Origin: Pyrenula massariospora
Lineage: Eukaryota; Ascomycota; Eurotiomycetes; Pyrenulales; Pyrenulaceae
Direction: 5' to 3'
NCBI GenBank assembly: GCA_021030905.1
Contig: JAGFMI010000019.1
Span: 1 to 64,000, forward strand
DNA length: 64,000 nucleotides
Shown: positions 36,891 to 47,971 of the stretch, in pieces
Position numbering within the stretch: position 1 is the first letter of the stretch
Layout of the letters: each line of letters opens with the position of its first letter
Notes under the pieces: generated by a model
Seen by the model: only the letters and a program-made list of their open reading frames with translations
What the model was told of the DNA's origin: nothing
Databases searched by the model: none
Program-made: the position numbers and the translations under genes

Positions 36891-38090
36891 TGGCTTCGGT
36901 CACTGTTTCTGTATGGAGGCACTGTGGTGTTGCAAACGCTGGAGCGACGCCTAAGGAGGAACTGGCGTTTCGATAGAAGACCTTTATCATTAAGCCATGA
37001 CAAGATGAGCATCATGTCATACTGTTCATCCTCGCGCTTGAAAGATCTTTTTTATCAGGATCCTAGTTCACCAAGAGCAAAGATTGATCACTAAGAGGTT
37101 GAAATTAATCTTCTAATTGCTCGTGGATCCCAAGAATCTGCCTTGTAGCCAATATCTGACATTTTAACGTCTCATACTGGGATATTCGCATCTTTTGCGG
37201 TCAAGATTAATGCAATGCAGAGCGTTCGAGCGTCTTGAAGCCAGCGTCTTGAAGCCCAGGGCTGATGGGCGCCACGAAGCTCGCATCCCCCTAACAGCCG
37301 CCGCGATGATCACCAGTCTTGGTGAGATAGTGCAAGGAGCCTGGTGCATCTGGTGAATATCTCAAGGGTGCCAGCACGAGAACGCGATGATTTGTGATAG
37401 TGGACGATGTCAGAGCTGGTCGGACTGAGCTTTACGCGTGTGATAAGGATGCTGTCAGGTTAGTCAGTAAAGGATTAGCCGCGATAAGGTCGACAGAAGA
37501 AGGGAAGAGATAGACTGGCATGGATAGGCAAGCTCATGCAGCTCGTCAGGGTAGTGCTGTGCAGACTGCAGGATAATGGAAGCGTTGGAAAGGGTGTGGA
37601 CGGGAGGTCCGTGCTGACACAGTACCTAGACGAGAGAAGATCTGCGACGGTCCGCGCCGTGGACTGCAGAACATCGTTTTGCGAGTGTCAGCCGGAGACT
37701 ACGTTGGTTTAGATGCTGCGTGAGAAGTCTCGGCCGGGACCCCAGTCGCATTTAGAGCTTATATCCGATGAAATTGAGAGAGTAATATGGACACACGCTT
37801 AAAACAGACTTTCGGCTTGACGGAGAGCAGCAAAAGCTGGCGGGAGTACTCGTGACAATTTTTTCGACTGCCCGGAAAAGGATATGAGCTGCATATATCT
37901 CATTCATCGATCTATGATGCATTGAAAAACTTCGAGCTCGAGACCAGAACAACCCTAAGCATCCACGTCTGTACACAACCTTCGCGAGAGCCACCAATGC
38001 CTTCGCGAAATGCTAAATCGAAGCAGTTTGATCTACAAGCGAGGGCATTGATTACGAGGGACATTCCCAAATGGTGATAGCTGTAGATGG
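36891..38090. other. Intergenic region between convergent FMO and regulator genes
   Basis: 1.2 kb between two converging genes. Only short shadow frames are present; I see no gene, no strong repeat and no tRNA. Confidence 0.5.
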
Positions 38091-40363
38091 TCAAAAAGAT
38101 ACCCCTCCTAGGTCTATTAGCCCGACTATACGCTCGTCAAGAGCGACCGTCTGACCATTGAACTCCACATCAATTCCGCTGACGAAGAACTTTGCAAGTG
38201 GACTTGTACCCCCAAGACTCACAAGGGTAGATTTCAATGCATTGATAGAATCCATGACCAATGCATCTGTAATCCAATCCGCTAGCTGAGCATCTTCAGG
38301 ACCGGTATTCTGGGCCGGAAGCGGCGTTGGGTTCGAATTGATAGAGACGGTGGGGCTCGGCCAGGTGATACACGGCGTAGATAGGCTAGATGCATCGCTG
38401 GTTGTATAGGACGAGATCGAGCTGTTCCTGGTATTTTGCGGAGATGGTGCGATGCGGCAAAGACTACGGCTGTAACGATTTTGGCGGCGGAGGAGTGATT
38501 GAAGCGCAACATAGATGGTCCAAGGTAGATAAATACTCGATTTCATAGCGTCTGTGATGAGATTTGGCTGACAGTATTGCGAGATGTCAATCGCATTTTG
38601 TAAGGTTAGGGCATCACTTGCTTGCACCTGAGCACCTCTAATCAGATTAACTTGCGTGGTCTCTTTAGCGTTTGCGATCAATGCTTCATGGAGACAGATT
38701 GAGGCTCCTTTGAGCATTAAATCAAGCATTGCTTGCTCGCTAGCATAGGTGGTATCGCAACCCTCCGTGACGTGTATACGGGCAATGTAGAGTAGTGTTT
38801 CATTGAGATGATGATGCTGGCTCCAAAAGCTGTACTGCAATTGCCCGAGCGGATTGACGCAATGCAACATCTTGATGTGCTTTGAGATGCGAGCGCAAAG
38901 CACAGCGACGACAATGATTGCTTGAGACGTACAAAGGGAGGCACTCATGGTACCACTCAAAACATCGTCAAGCATGTAGCTTGGCGTTTCAATACTGTCC
39001 TGGTGGGTACCATTTGGGAGATACGAGGTTATCTGCAGCGAAGATTTTAGATGCTAGCTTGCTTTAAAAGGGTATCGGAACCGCGTACCTCGCCTGAGAC
39101 CATTGCACTGACGGTCTTAGACTGGGTGTCCATTGAAAAAAAGCTGTTCAGGGTTTCTATGGCCCATAGAATTTGCCTTGCATCGCGAAATCCACAGATA
39201 CCTCTTGAGGAGCCGTCCATCAGATCTGGGCCGCAGTTGGCTACTGGTATGTCATGTTGAGACGCAAATTTGTGAAGTTGTGTAGCCTGCGCTCGCCATG
39301 TCGCGCGGTTTGTGGTCATCCAGGCTCGACTGAATTGAGCATGACCCAATTCGTAGTAAGCGAGGAGTATTGTTGCTTGAACTGCAGTAATCGAGGAATT
39401 TCTGTCCATGGATTCTTGCGTTTCGACATTTTCAAGGCAGCGTCTGGCCTCCGAGTAGTAATAAGCCTCGCGAGTAGCGGTACAGCCGGACCTTGTAGTG
39501 ATCTGTGACGTGCCAGCAGCGAGAGCACAAATTGCAAGTTGCAAGGCAAGAGCCGAACTGGACGGAAACTCAGGTCTGTCAACTGAGGTGAAAGCATCTT
39601 GATCTAGCACTGGAAAGACCTCATTGATGGTTGTTAGATACCGTCTAGAGCTGGGTCTTAGTGAGTAAAGGCGTCAAATTAAATATGAGAGCCTTGTATG
39701 AACATACAGACAGTCCCAATCCTCAATGTCCAATGTAGACGAATTTGGGTTTCCTGAAATCTGTCCATGGTAGGCAGTAGATTGATCAAGGTCAAGCAGA
39801 TGATCACCCATGGTGAGATCTTTGAGCGGGGGTTTGTTTAACGAAGGAAATATCTCTGTGTCATCCGTGGCTTTAGCGGCCGGCGGATCTGCAGCACAAA
39901 TTTTTGACGCATCGAAATCTTGCAAGGTTGCACTATGGGCTCTGAGGGAATCCAAATAGCTCTGCAGCATCGAAATGTTAGTAAGGTCAGGATCGGTCTC
40001 TTCGAGGTTTTCTGGAAAAACAGAAAAGCTGCTGTCGTCTTCCGCTTCCAAGGGCAGCCGTTCAGGACTCGCCCGTGGGAGCTTTGTACTTGGTGTTGTA
40101 ACAGCGATGGTGGGTTGACTGGACTGAGGCCGGATCTCTTCATTTCGTCGCCGGTCACGTTTGGGCCTGCCCTGTCTCTTAGACCCGGTTTCGTATGAGC
40201 AATCAAGCTCGCCGCCGGTGCCTGAACAGCGGCGACAAAAGGGGCGTCTACCATCACACCTTACTTTGCGGACGCGGCACCTGTTGCAGGCAGTATGTCG
40301 AGCTGCAAAAGGAGCTGACCGTAAAGAGGGCGAAGAGACTGGGGAGTTTTCGCGATTGTACAT
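38091..40363 (-). CDS. Zn(II)2Cys6 transcription factor 1 (probable cluster regulator)
   Basis: Fungal binuclear-cluster regulator, 719 residues, three exons: 40363-39708, 39650-39089 and 39032-38091. Introns are 57 and 56 bp. The DNA-binding domain is near the N-terminus. Cys26, 29, 36, 43, 46 and 55 form C-x2-C-x6-C-x6-C-x2-C-x8-C (ACNRCRVRKVRCDGRRPFCRRC), followed by a basic KRQGRPKRDRRR linker. Residues about 225-420 look like the N-terminal half of a fungal-specific TF regulatory domain (YLTTINEVFPVLDQDAF, then AGTSQI). A C-terminal segment rich in His/Leu helices follows; it might be AflR-like in organisation. It sits between FMO and epoxide hydrolase 1, so it is the best candidate for pathway-specific control. 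Confidence 0.88.
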
Positions 40364-41966
40364 GATAGACTATGAGATGTTATGAAGCTGGCAAATGCCA
40401 AGCGGATGATCGAGCGATGGCAGTCATGATTTATGAAGGAAAACAATCGTGTTTCCTTCCTGTTATGTACTATACAAGAAAAACGAAGGTCATACAAGCA
40501 GCGGAAGAATTCACTGCCAGATTGAATCAGCGTGACGCTTTCCTTGGTGCTATTGGGAGACACTGCAGCTTGAAAAGTATCAAGACAGCCACTTGAGAGG
40601 AGGCAAGCCTCACGGCCACGGTCAAGGGTGATCTTTACATTAGATTCCTTGGTTGTCCGAGATGGAAATTCACGGAATCGCCATCACGGTGTAGTGGGGG
40701 AGATTTTTCGGGTGGACAGGAGGTTCTCTTGCCCGTCGACACGAGAGTACAGTTACGCGTAAAGAGATGGATCATCGAAAAACCTTTGTGATAGAGGCTT
40801 CAAGAGATGCAGCGAGGTCAACGCCAAGCCTCAGTGGTATAGGCGTAGATGCTGTGCAACTTGAGGCAAGGTTCGTCTAAGGCGGGAACAGATGTCCGCC
40901 ATCGTTTCCCCGTTGATCAGAGGATACGAAGGTGGTTTAGAGCATTGAAGGGATGCGCGGATGCACGGATGAAGCGCTGGGTATGGCCGTTGTGGACATT
41001 CTCATCTATGCGTGCTGAACTATTGTCTGCGGGTGCCGGGCGTTTGCATAGGAAGGATCGCAAAGTGGGGACGCCGTGCCTCTGAGCAGCAGGAAATGAT
41101 CACAGCCAGGTCGGTGAAGATTCTTCATTAAGCTTACTACCTATGCCGGAAGTGCCTCCGCAATCTGCTTGATTCCGGGCTAAGAGCTGCTGGTTCGTCG
41201 GACGGGCCTTTCTGGATAAGAGCTGCCTCGGCGGGGTATCATCATTCCTGAAAAAGGAGATGTTGAGGGCGATTGCCCGCATTCTCGTCGATCCATCCCC
41301 GGTCGCCAAGTTCAGCAACAGCCCCCACGCGTGGAGAGAGACTTGAAACGTTGTCACACCCCCCGCAATGATCGTCTCCGTTGCACTCCAAAATGCCTGA
41401 CCTTGTCTCATAGCACACCTCGAGCTAAATTCCTCCGCCTTGCTACGTTACAGGCCTACTAAATTTTAGCGGCATCCACTGCCCCATCTTGTTTTACATA
41501 CACATACAGTTCCTACAGTGGGTGTGGTCTGCTAGATTTGAAATATATACGCTCCATAACCAACATTACAGGAGACCCACTAAAACTTAATAGGCCTGTA
41601 ACGTAGTAGAAAAGGGTCGTACGGAGTTATGCCAGAAATCACTCTTGGGGATTGGAAGATTGCTCCTCGGCGGCCTTACTCAGATGTTTATGGCGGAGTA
41701 CTGACTTGTTATCGTATCATTGAAAGAACGATTGCAATGTCTCTTCCAGAGCCAAGCATCCAACCGAAAATCCCATCCTCAATGGGACATGAGAGGGATT
41801 GGCGGGGATGTCTCCTACTCTCAGAGAGCTCCGATGAAAGGTATTCAGCTCTCGCGATCTTATGTTCAGTGCGCAATAAGCTTAATGTCTTCAACGGGTA
41901 TTCTGCGATGCCTCCTATATTGGCAATCATCACCATTACCCAACGGCCGATGCTGTTGCTTCTTGT
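40364..41966. other. Intergenic region with a MITE
   Basis: 1.6 kb that includes the regulator promoter, short unsupported frames and the 164-bp inverted-repeat element at 41443-41606. The epoxide hydrolase 1 stop follows 360 bp after the element. Confidence 0.5.
41443..41606. mobile_element. 164-bp MITE with 27-bp inverted ends (mariner-type)
   Basis: The left end CTACGTTACAGGCCTA...TTTTAG (41443-41469) and the right end (41580-41606) are reverse complements over 27 bases with two mismatches. Taking the internal TA next to each CGTTACAGG end as the duplicated target gives the TA target-site duplication of Tc1/mariner elements. The 110-bp core has no coding frame, so it is non-autonomous. 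High terminal identity suggests a fairly recent insertion. It lies in the biosynthetic cluster between the first regulator and epoxide hydrolase 1. Confidence 0.8.
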
Positions 41967-43232
41967 TCAATCCGGAAGCGTGCCATTGCTCCGCCCTTTC
42001 ACCATAACTTCGTGTGCAAATCCTTCAAGTAATTTGACCAGCTCGTCCGGCCGCTCAAGTTGGATCCAGTGTCCGCAGTCCAGCGTTTCGATACGAAGAT
42101 CTGGCACCCACTCCTTGCTCTTGGCAGATTGCATGTCTGCACGAGTCACATAGTCCTGTTCACTGACCACCAACAATGTAGGTAATGGACAGGCCTTATC
42201 TTCGGCAGAAGTTGCCGCCGCCTCGTCTGATTCGTTGATGCCTTGCATCGCTGATTTGTACCATGAGAGAGGACCCTGATAGCCACCCTTTGCGAAGATT
42301 CTGTCGCGCTGAGTATACTCATCTAGACGATACCAGGATGGTAGTGGGGTAGTTTTGCCATCTCTCACGAATTCTGACGCCTTTCCTACTGGTCCAAAGT
42401 CGGATTTCCACAGCAATGGGTCAGTCGGGTAAACTAGGGAGAAAACAGACGCAGGCTTGACGCATATGATCAGCAGTTGAATTGACAAAGAGTCTGACTG
42501 GTGACACCAACATGCTCATTGCAATCTTCAGCGGCTTCTCTGGTATTATGCCACTTCCAATACCCGTACGTTGCGTAGCCGAAGAGTGCTTCGGTAAGTT
42601 TGACAAAAGAGTCTTCACAAGGTTAGTCTTCGTCCATTCGTCAAGCCTGGCGCAATTCCTGGGGAGGATGACATACCAATGTCCCAGACCAGGCCAGGTT
42701 CCACGTAGGAAACAGATACGGTGATTATGCCGTAGAAGCGATGGCGCTGGTAGGTAGCAAGCCGAGACACAAGGCCCACACCCCTGTGCAGTCGGCACGC
42801 AGATGTCAGCATCGGACCAACAACTACGCCGCCATAAACAACAGCCCCACTGGGAAACCACCATCACCAGGATGCTAGAAGGCGAGACGAAGCCACAAAC
42901 CAATCATGTGCGACAGCGATGCAGAGAGGAATCCGTTCCACGTCCAGTATTTCTACCATGTGACCAGCCATAGTCTTCAGTCGGTATGCTGCCAGGTCCT
43001 CCGGCTTGTCTGTATCACCATAGCCTAGCAGATCTGGAGCTATGACGCCGTATCCGGCGTGGCTAAGGGCCTGGATTTGATGACGCCAGTCATAACAAGA
43101 CGAAGGGTAGCCATGGAGTAGCAGAAATGTAGGCTTCAATGGCGAGGAAGCAGGGACAGCAGCATAGCCGTATGTGGTCCCATCAGACAGCTTCGCCTTC
43201 TTAGCAATCGAGGGGAAGGCGATTGAAGCCAT
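41967..43232 (-). CDS. Epoxide-hydrolase-type alpha/beta hydrolase 1
   Basis: Soluble epoxide-hydrolase-like enzyme, 342 residues, four exons: 43232-42901, 42783-42677, 42612-42512 and 42455-41967. Introns are 117, 64 and 56 bp; intron 2 has GACTAAC and ends at GTGAAG. The oxyanion loop LLLHGYPSS is at about 37-45. The nucleophile Asp110 is in VAHDWGVGL, split by intron 1. The cap includes FGYATYGYWKWH, carrying the kind of ring-opening Tyr this family uses. The acid is near VVSEQDYV and the catalytic His is in DCGHWIQLERP. It opens epoxides or directs cyclisation of an oxidised polyketide. The promoter carries the CTCGGACCGAG palindrome shared with the PKS/FMO promoter. The start is ATG 43232; the codon two positions upstream in frame is GTG. 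Confidence 0.88.
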
Positions 43233-43349
43233 GATCACTTCAGAATCTGTGGCACTCGCAAAGCATATGCCATCTTGCCGGGCTTCAGACTATTTTATCA
43301 ATGTCATCCCCCAGACAGAACAGCTAGGATATTCGAAGGAGATGCAAGG

Positions 43350-43360
43350 CTCGGACCGAG
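43350..43360. promoter_or_regulatory. Candidate Zn2Cys6-type palindrome CTCGGACCGAG
   Basis: Reverse complement of the CTCGGTCCGAG palindrome in the PKS/FMO promoter. It lies 118 bp upstream of the epoxide hydrolase 1 ATG. The same 11 bases in two cluster promoters suggest common control; binding is inferred. Confidence 0.45.
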
Positions 43361-43494
43361 ACGAGGGCGCCTATCTAGAAGTTCGGTCCCCCAACGCATC
43401 TGTGGCACCATTTTAGCCTCCACAGCGGAGGATTAATGGAGATACGGAGGCCCTTAGGATGACCTGCAGTGCAGAGTTATGCATGATTCCTATT

Positions 43495-43588
43495 GAGGCT
43501 GGGTGATAGAAGTCGGGGGCCGCCCCCTTCTGGCTAATGGTCGGCCTGAAGAGCCTCAGGGGGACCACGATTTCTATCACCCAGCCTC
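43495..43588. repeat. 94-bp hairpin with perfect 17-bp arms
   Basis: GAGGCTGGGTGATAGAA (43495-43511) is the exact reverse complement of 43572-43588. The interior is GC-rich and partly self-complementary (GGGGGCCGCCCCC). It resembles the 15330 hairpin at its outer ends. It could be a miniature transposon relic or an RNA-forming element; no target duplication is obvious. Confidence 0.75.
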
Positions 43589-43889
43589 CTATCCTCTAGG
43601 GACAGGATCCTCGCTTCCGCTGGATTTCAGCCAACATAAACTATGACCAGCCCGTATCAGCGTACGCCAGCTTACACCGAAGCATAGCATTCGGAAGGTT
43701 CGCTAGGAAGTTGCCATCATCTTCAGTCAACGTTGAGTGTTGTCGAATGTGACGAGGATCACCCAACATCTGGCGTGGAGGGAGCCCTTCAAGTAGTTCC
43801 GTTTCTATTCGTCCCCGTTTCTTCACGCGTATAAATCTTCCGCTGCTTCGAGCCGGCCTCCACCTACAGGCGCTCGCTTGGCGTGCCCT

Positions 43890-45818
43890 ATGGCGGATCC
43901 TCGGCTGCCTCAGCAGCTGCCTCAGCAGAGAGCTGTGAGAAAAAGACGAGGAAGCACGAGGAGAAAAACCGGTATGCAGACAATCTCGAAGATCTTGCTC
44001 GTTGTCGATGACCTTGACTGCTAATCTCTGCTTGGCAGGGTGGTAAGATTGCTCAAACCTCCGAATGAATTCACCACTTACCTGCTCTCATTACTCAGCA
44101 CCACATGCAAGGCGAGACATGCGCGTTGTGATGAACAAAAGCCGGTTGTACGAAGTCTATCCTGGTACAGGGTGTGAAGCACGCCGTCCTAACCCCTGCC
44201 CTGCCTATAGTGTCGTAACTGCGAACGTTTGGAGCTGCAATGCCAACAGTCAGAATTCGTCTCTCCGTCTTCTCTTTCGACAACACTCAGTGAGACCCCT
44301 GTATCGTTGAAGGGAAAAGTCAATGAGACGCAACTTGACTTTGACCTGCCCACGTCCGCGTGGAATGTCTTCTCCATGTTCTCCGACAGTAGTTCGGGGG
44401 GGGCTAACAAAACCCCTTCGACCTCGTCTGCTACGCAAGCTGACCGAGATTCTCCCATAACTGTACCGCAGGAGGGAAATCCAATAACTTCTCCGATAGA
44501 TGCAGAAGCTGCTTACCTATTAAACAAGTTTAAGACGGGCCTGGCAACATGGATGGACATTATTGACCGCAATTGCACCTATCAGAGGGAAGTAAGCACG
44601 CGTGCTCTGGACTCTGAGCTTATTCTGAAGTGTATATGCGCGCTCACGGCAAAGCAACTTAGTGTGGTTGAGCCTAATGGTGCTGTCTGGGCTACTGTTG
44701 CTGCTCGACACTATGGTGAAGCTCTCAACATGATGATATCGCAGCTCAGCTTTTCGAGACCCCGAAGTGACGCACTTACTGCTGTAATTCTCTTGAGTAG
44801 TTACGAGATGATTGCTGCGCAAGGCCATGGACACCGGTTGCATTACCATGGCGCGTGCACGCTGGTTAAGGCTCTGCGCATCGATGCACAATCCGTCGGG
44901 ATTGACAGGGCCAATTTCTGGATTTATGTACGGCACGAGATCTTCATTGCTTTAGGAAACGAGTGTCCGCTTGCGCTCCATCCTGAGGATTGGCATGCGA
45001 TGTGGCAAGAAAATGAGAATGAAGAGGATGTCTTAGGGAACAAGCTGCTGTGGTTGGCTGGACAAGCGATCGACCTTACATTTGCACAAGAGGCCACTTT
45101 TCAAAGAGCTGATTTGCTGATTGCCCTCCAAGGCTGGTATGATGGTCTCCCCGCTTCCTCTATCGGCGTGAAGTATGGTACTCTGACAGAGGATGGGCTG
45201 TCGAGAATGTACTTCGCGGTCCCGGCAACCGGTACGTCTGCTTAATTGTCCCGCTTGTCGGCACGTTGAGGAAGGCACAGATTCGACATGGCCCTGTAAA
45301 AAGTCCGGAACTCAATGCCATCATCCATATACGTATTGAATTATTCGCTGACCCGATCTAGCTGCTGCAATGCTTTGGTACCACTTGATATACATCTTGC
45401 TTTATGCTGAACAGCGATCTCAAGATCATGCAAGCTCATCGCAGGCAAGTATCCGTACGTATATATGCACTAAAGGCCTTGCATACTGACATTGCGACTT
45501 GATCAACTCTAATAGACTCAAGAGCATGCGACTGAGATACTTAATATCGCTATATCGGATGTACCTGCTGGGGTGCGGAGCTTCTCAGTTCTTCCGCTAT
45601 TTTACGGTATGCCGCTTTCATTATCGCAAACATGCACTTTTATTGGAGCTAGAGTCAAATCTCGACATAATCAACGGACATTCATTCAATTGCAACCTTC
45701 TCACATCAACACGGCTCCCCTCTTTTCGAAGCAATGGTCTTCACACCGTCACAGCTACAGTGAATCGAGGTCAATGAGACATTGTCAAAGGCGTACAGAA
45801 CCAATTGACCAAGATTGA
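43890..45818 (+). CDS. Zn(II)2Cys6 transcription factor 2
   Basis: Second binuclear-cluster regulator, read as six exons: 43890-43971, 44039-44042, 44099-44147, 44211-45231, 45362-45444 and 45516-45818; 513 residues. The second exon is only 4 nt (GGTG). With it the DNA-binding domain becomes exactly C29-x2-C32-x6-C39-x6-C46-x2-C49-x6-C56 (TGCTTCKARHARCDEQKPVC). The middle domain (TALDSELILKCICALTAKQL, then VILLSSYEMIAAQGHGHRLH) is typical of the fungal TF regulatory region. Exon 5 encodes AAAMLWYHLIYILLYAEQR. It joins exon 6 (TEILNIAISDVPAGVRSFSV) only if a GC-AG intron (45445-45515) is used. The C-terminus after about residue 440 is uncertain; another intron near 45602 is possible. Divergent from epoxide hydrolase 1. 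Confidence 0.72.
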
Positions 45819-46242
45819 TTGTCGTCTAAATAATTGCTTACCTAGAGTCACGACTGTACTGACTATCCATTAGCAGGCAAACACATCCACGGTCTAGAAA
45901 GAAAAATGAAGGCTTGGATGCTTCTAGATGAGGTACAGACGCAACATGGATTTTATACATATAGTAGAGTCGCCATGTTGCAGCAATTAGCCAAGTCCTC
46001 ATTGAAGTCATAGCTATAGCGATCGATACTGAACACAATCAAAGACACAGTAAGCTCCGAAATCTCTCTCGCTGTTCAATAAATGACCGATCTTTCTCAT
46101 GATTTACTGGATCCCCACTAAGTCAAGATCCGGCTGATCTGGAGGCTGATAGCAGAATTCAACTCCGAGGCTGTCTCCTGGGCATTGTCGATAGCGCGTT
46201 GTTGGGGTCGTCTCCGTTTAAGAAATCATAGTCTTGAGTAAT
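45819..46242. other. Intergenic region between convergent regulator and P450
   Basis: 424 bp, AT-rich, no gene seen. Confidence 0.5.
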
Positions 46243-47971
46243 TTATTTTGCAATTGATCGTTGCCAGACCTTCATTGGCAATGTAAGCGGCCACAAGTTA
46301 AACCAGTCTTCCCATTGAAGGACCCAGTCTCGCCTAGGTAGAGCGAAATTGTAGTGTTGTACCAATGTCGCCAGACACACCATTTGCACAAGGGCTGAAA
46401 CATTTCGTCCAATGCAGCCTCTAGTACCGGCACTGAATGGGATGTACACTGCAAGCATATCTTTCAATCGATCGTCTCCCTTACAAAGCCATCGTTCTGG
46501 AATAAAGGATTCCGGCTCTGGGAATATCTCTGGATCACGGTGTGCCGTATACGCTGAGATGGAGACATCTGTATTACCGGGGACCATTTCCGTATCGATT
46601 TTCAGCCCTTGAGGTGGTGTCCGGCGTACGAGATCTGTTGCGACTGGCGGAGATAGTCGCATAGACTCGTCGATGCATGCACGCAGATACGGAAGATTCT
46701 TTATTTTCGACCACGGAGCGACTGAGTCTGACGGCTCAAGCGCAGCATCTAGCTCCTCTTGCAGCTTGCCTAACGTCTTGGGATTTTTGTGGAGGTAATA
46801 AAGCGTATTGATTAGCGTTACAGCTGGACCATCACCGCCGGCGGCGACTTGAAAGAAGAAGACAGCTCGGTTAGCACCGAAAGCAGAGATAACCTGACGG
46901 ACCAACTTGCAAGTTGACAAATAAATCAAGTTAACGTACCCATCTGCTCCACCTCCGCGACCCTGTCTCGCGAATCTATATCCGGCGTGTTTCCGTGCCT
47001 GTCTTCCATCATCGGCTGAAACAAATCATCAAGCTGTTCACCCTTCTTGAAACGCTCGATGCGTTCGTTGACAAGCGTTACCGCCACGTTGTGCCAATCC
47101 GAACCTTTCTTCCAATTTTCTGCATACCATTTGGATAGACACTTGGACAGCTTCACGTGGAATGCAGATCGCTTGAAGTCCCAAACCAAGGTGGATGCCG
47201 CCCGGATCAATGCATGAATACTTGAAATGGTACTGATTCTCCTGACCCCGTCTGACGTCTCTTCCGCAATGAGCAAGTCGTTCCCAGCGTCGACAAAGTT
47301 GGTGTTCTTGCTGAGGCCAATTTTGATGATGCACTCGAAGGAATAGAGATAGAGCCATTTCTTTGCCTCAAATTTGAGATCGTGCAGTTCAGGATTTGAG
47401 TTGCCCTTCAGTGCTTTCGTACACATTTCATCAAGACGCCGCCGTAGGCAACCCATCGAAGCTGTGACGCTAGGTTCCCACATCTCAATGTTCTTTGGGG
47501 CATATGAGGCGGCGACGGTCCGTCTGCGAGAAGAGTGAACTTCTTTCACGCTGATGGTGGTTAAGTTTTTACCGCCTCCTGCTAAAACATCATACAATTC
47601 TCCTTTTCGACATGGCGAAGAGTAGCCATAAATGTCTCTAGCTGCTTGCGACCGACCAAACGACAACCTGGAGAGCCACTTTAAAACTGGAGTGACAGAT
47701 GGATCTTGACCTGGTCTTACCAGTTGGGGCCGATTCTAATCACAGGCTCCTCTGCATGAGCCTCGTGCAACCGACGCGTGTGGAAAGTCTCGTGGGTTCT
47801 GCCAATTTCCCAGCCACGAGCCACGTTTGTGAAGCCTGACAACCAATTCTGGGTTGGATACTTACGAAAGCCTTTAGGATCCTGCAGGTAAACGATCACC
47901 GGCTTTATCAAGTTGAGCAGAAGAAAGGATGGCAGAGAAATGGACAGTAGAAGGAGCAGGGTTTGAAACAT
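46243..47971 (-). CDS. Cytochrome P450 monooxygenase
   Basis: Membrane-anchored heme monooxygenase, 527 residues, three exons: 47971-47721, 47667-46940 and 46847-46243. Introns are 53 and 92 bp; intron 2 contains GTGCTAAC. The first ATG (47971) gives a hydrophobic ER anchor, MFQTLLLLLSISLPSFLLLN; an in-frame stop lies further upstream. The I-helix oxygen motif spans intron 2 as AAGGDGPAVT. The K-helix ExxR is in CIDESMRL (387-390). The meander region is FIPERW and the heme loop is PFSAGTRGCIGRN with Cys471. It looks like the E-class group I enzymes common in fungal secondary metabolism (pisatin-demethylase/benzoate-hydroxylase-like layout); the CYP family was not determined. It probably hydroxylates or epoxidises the cluster product. 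Confidence 0.9.

Larger units (their letters stand above)
43233..43889. promoter_or_regulatory. Divergent promoter of epoxide hydrolase 1 and regulator 2
   Basis: 657 bp between two outward-facing cluster genes. It holds the palindrome at 43350-43360, a related TTCGGTCCC half-match at 43382-43390 and the 94-bp hairpin at 43495-43588. Confidence 0.55.

Noticed and set aside
43890-44098. Reading regulator 2 without the microexon
   Set aside because: Every alternative join tested by eye loses the first Cys pair or the frame; the microexon model alone gives a full six-Cys cluster.
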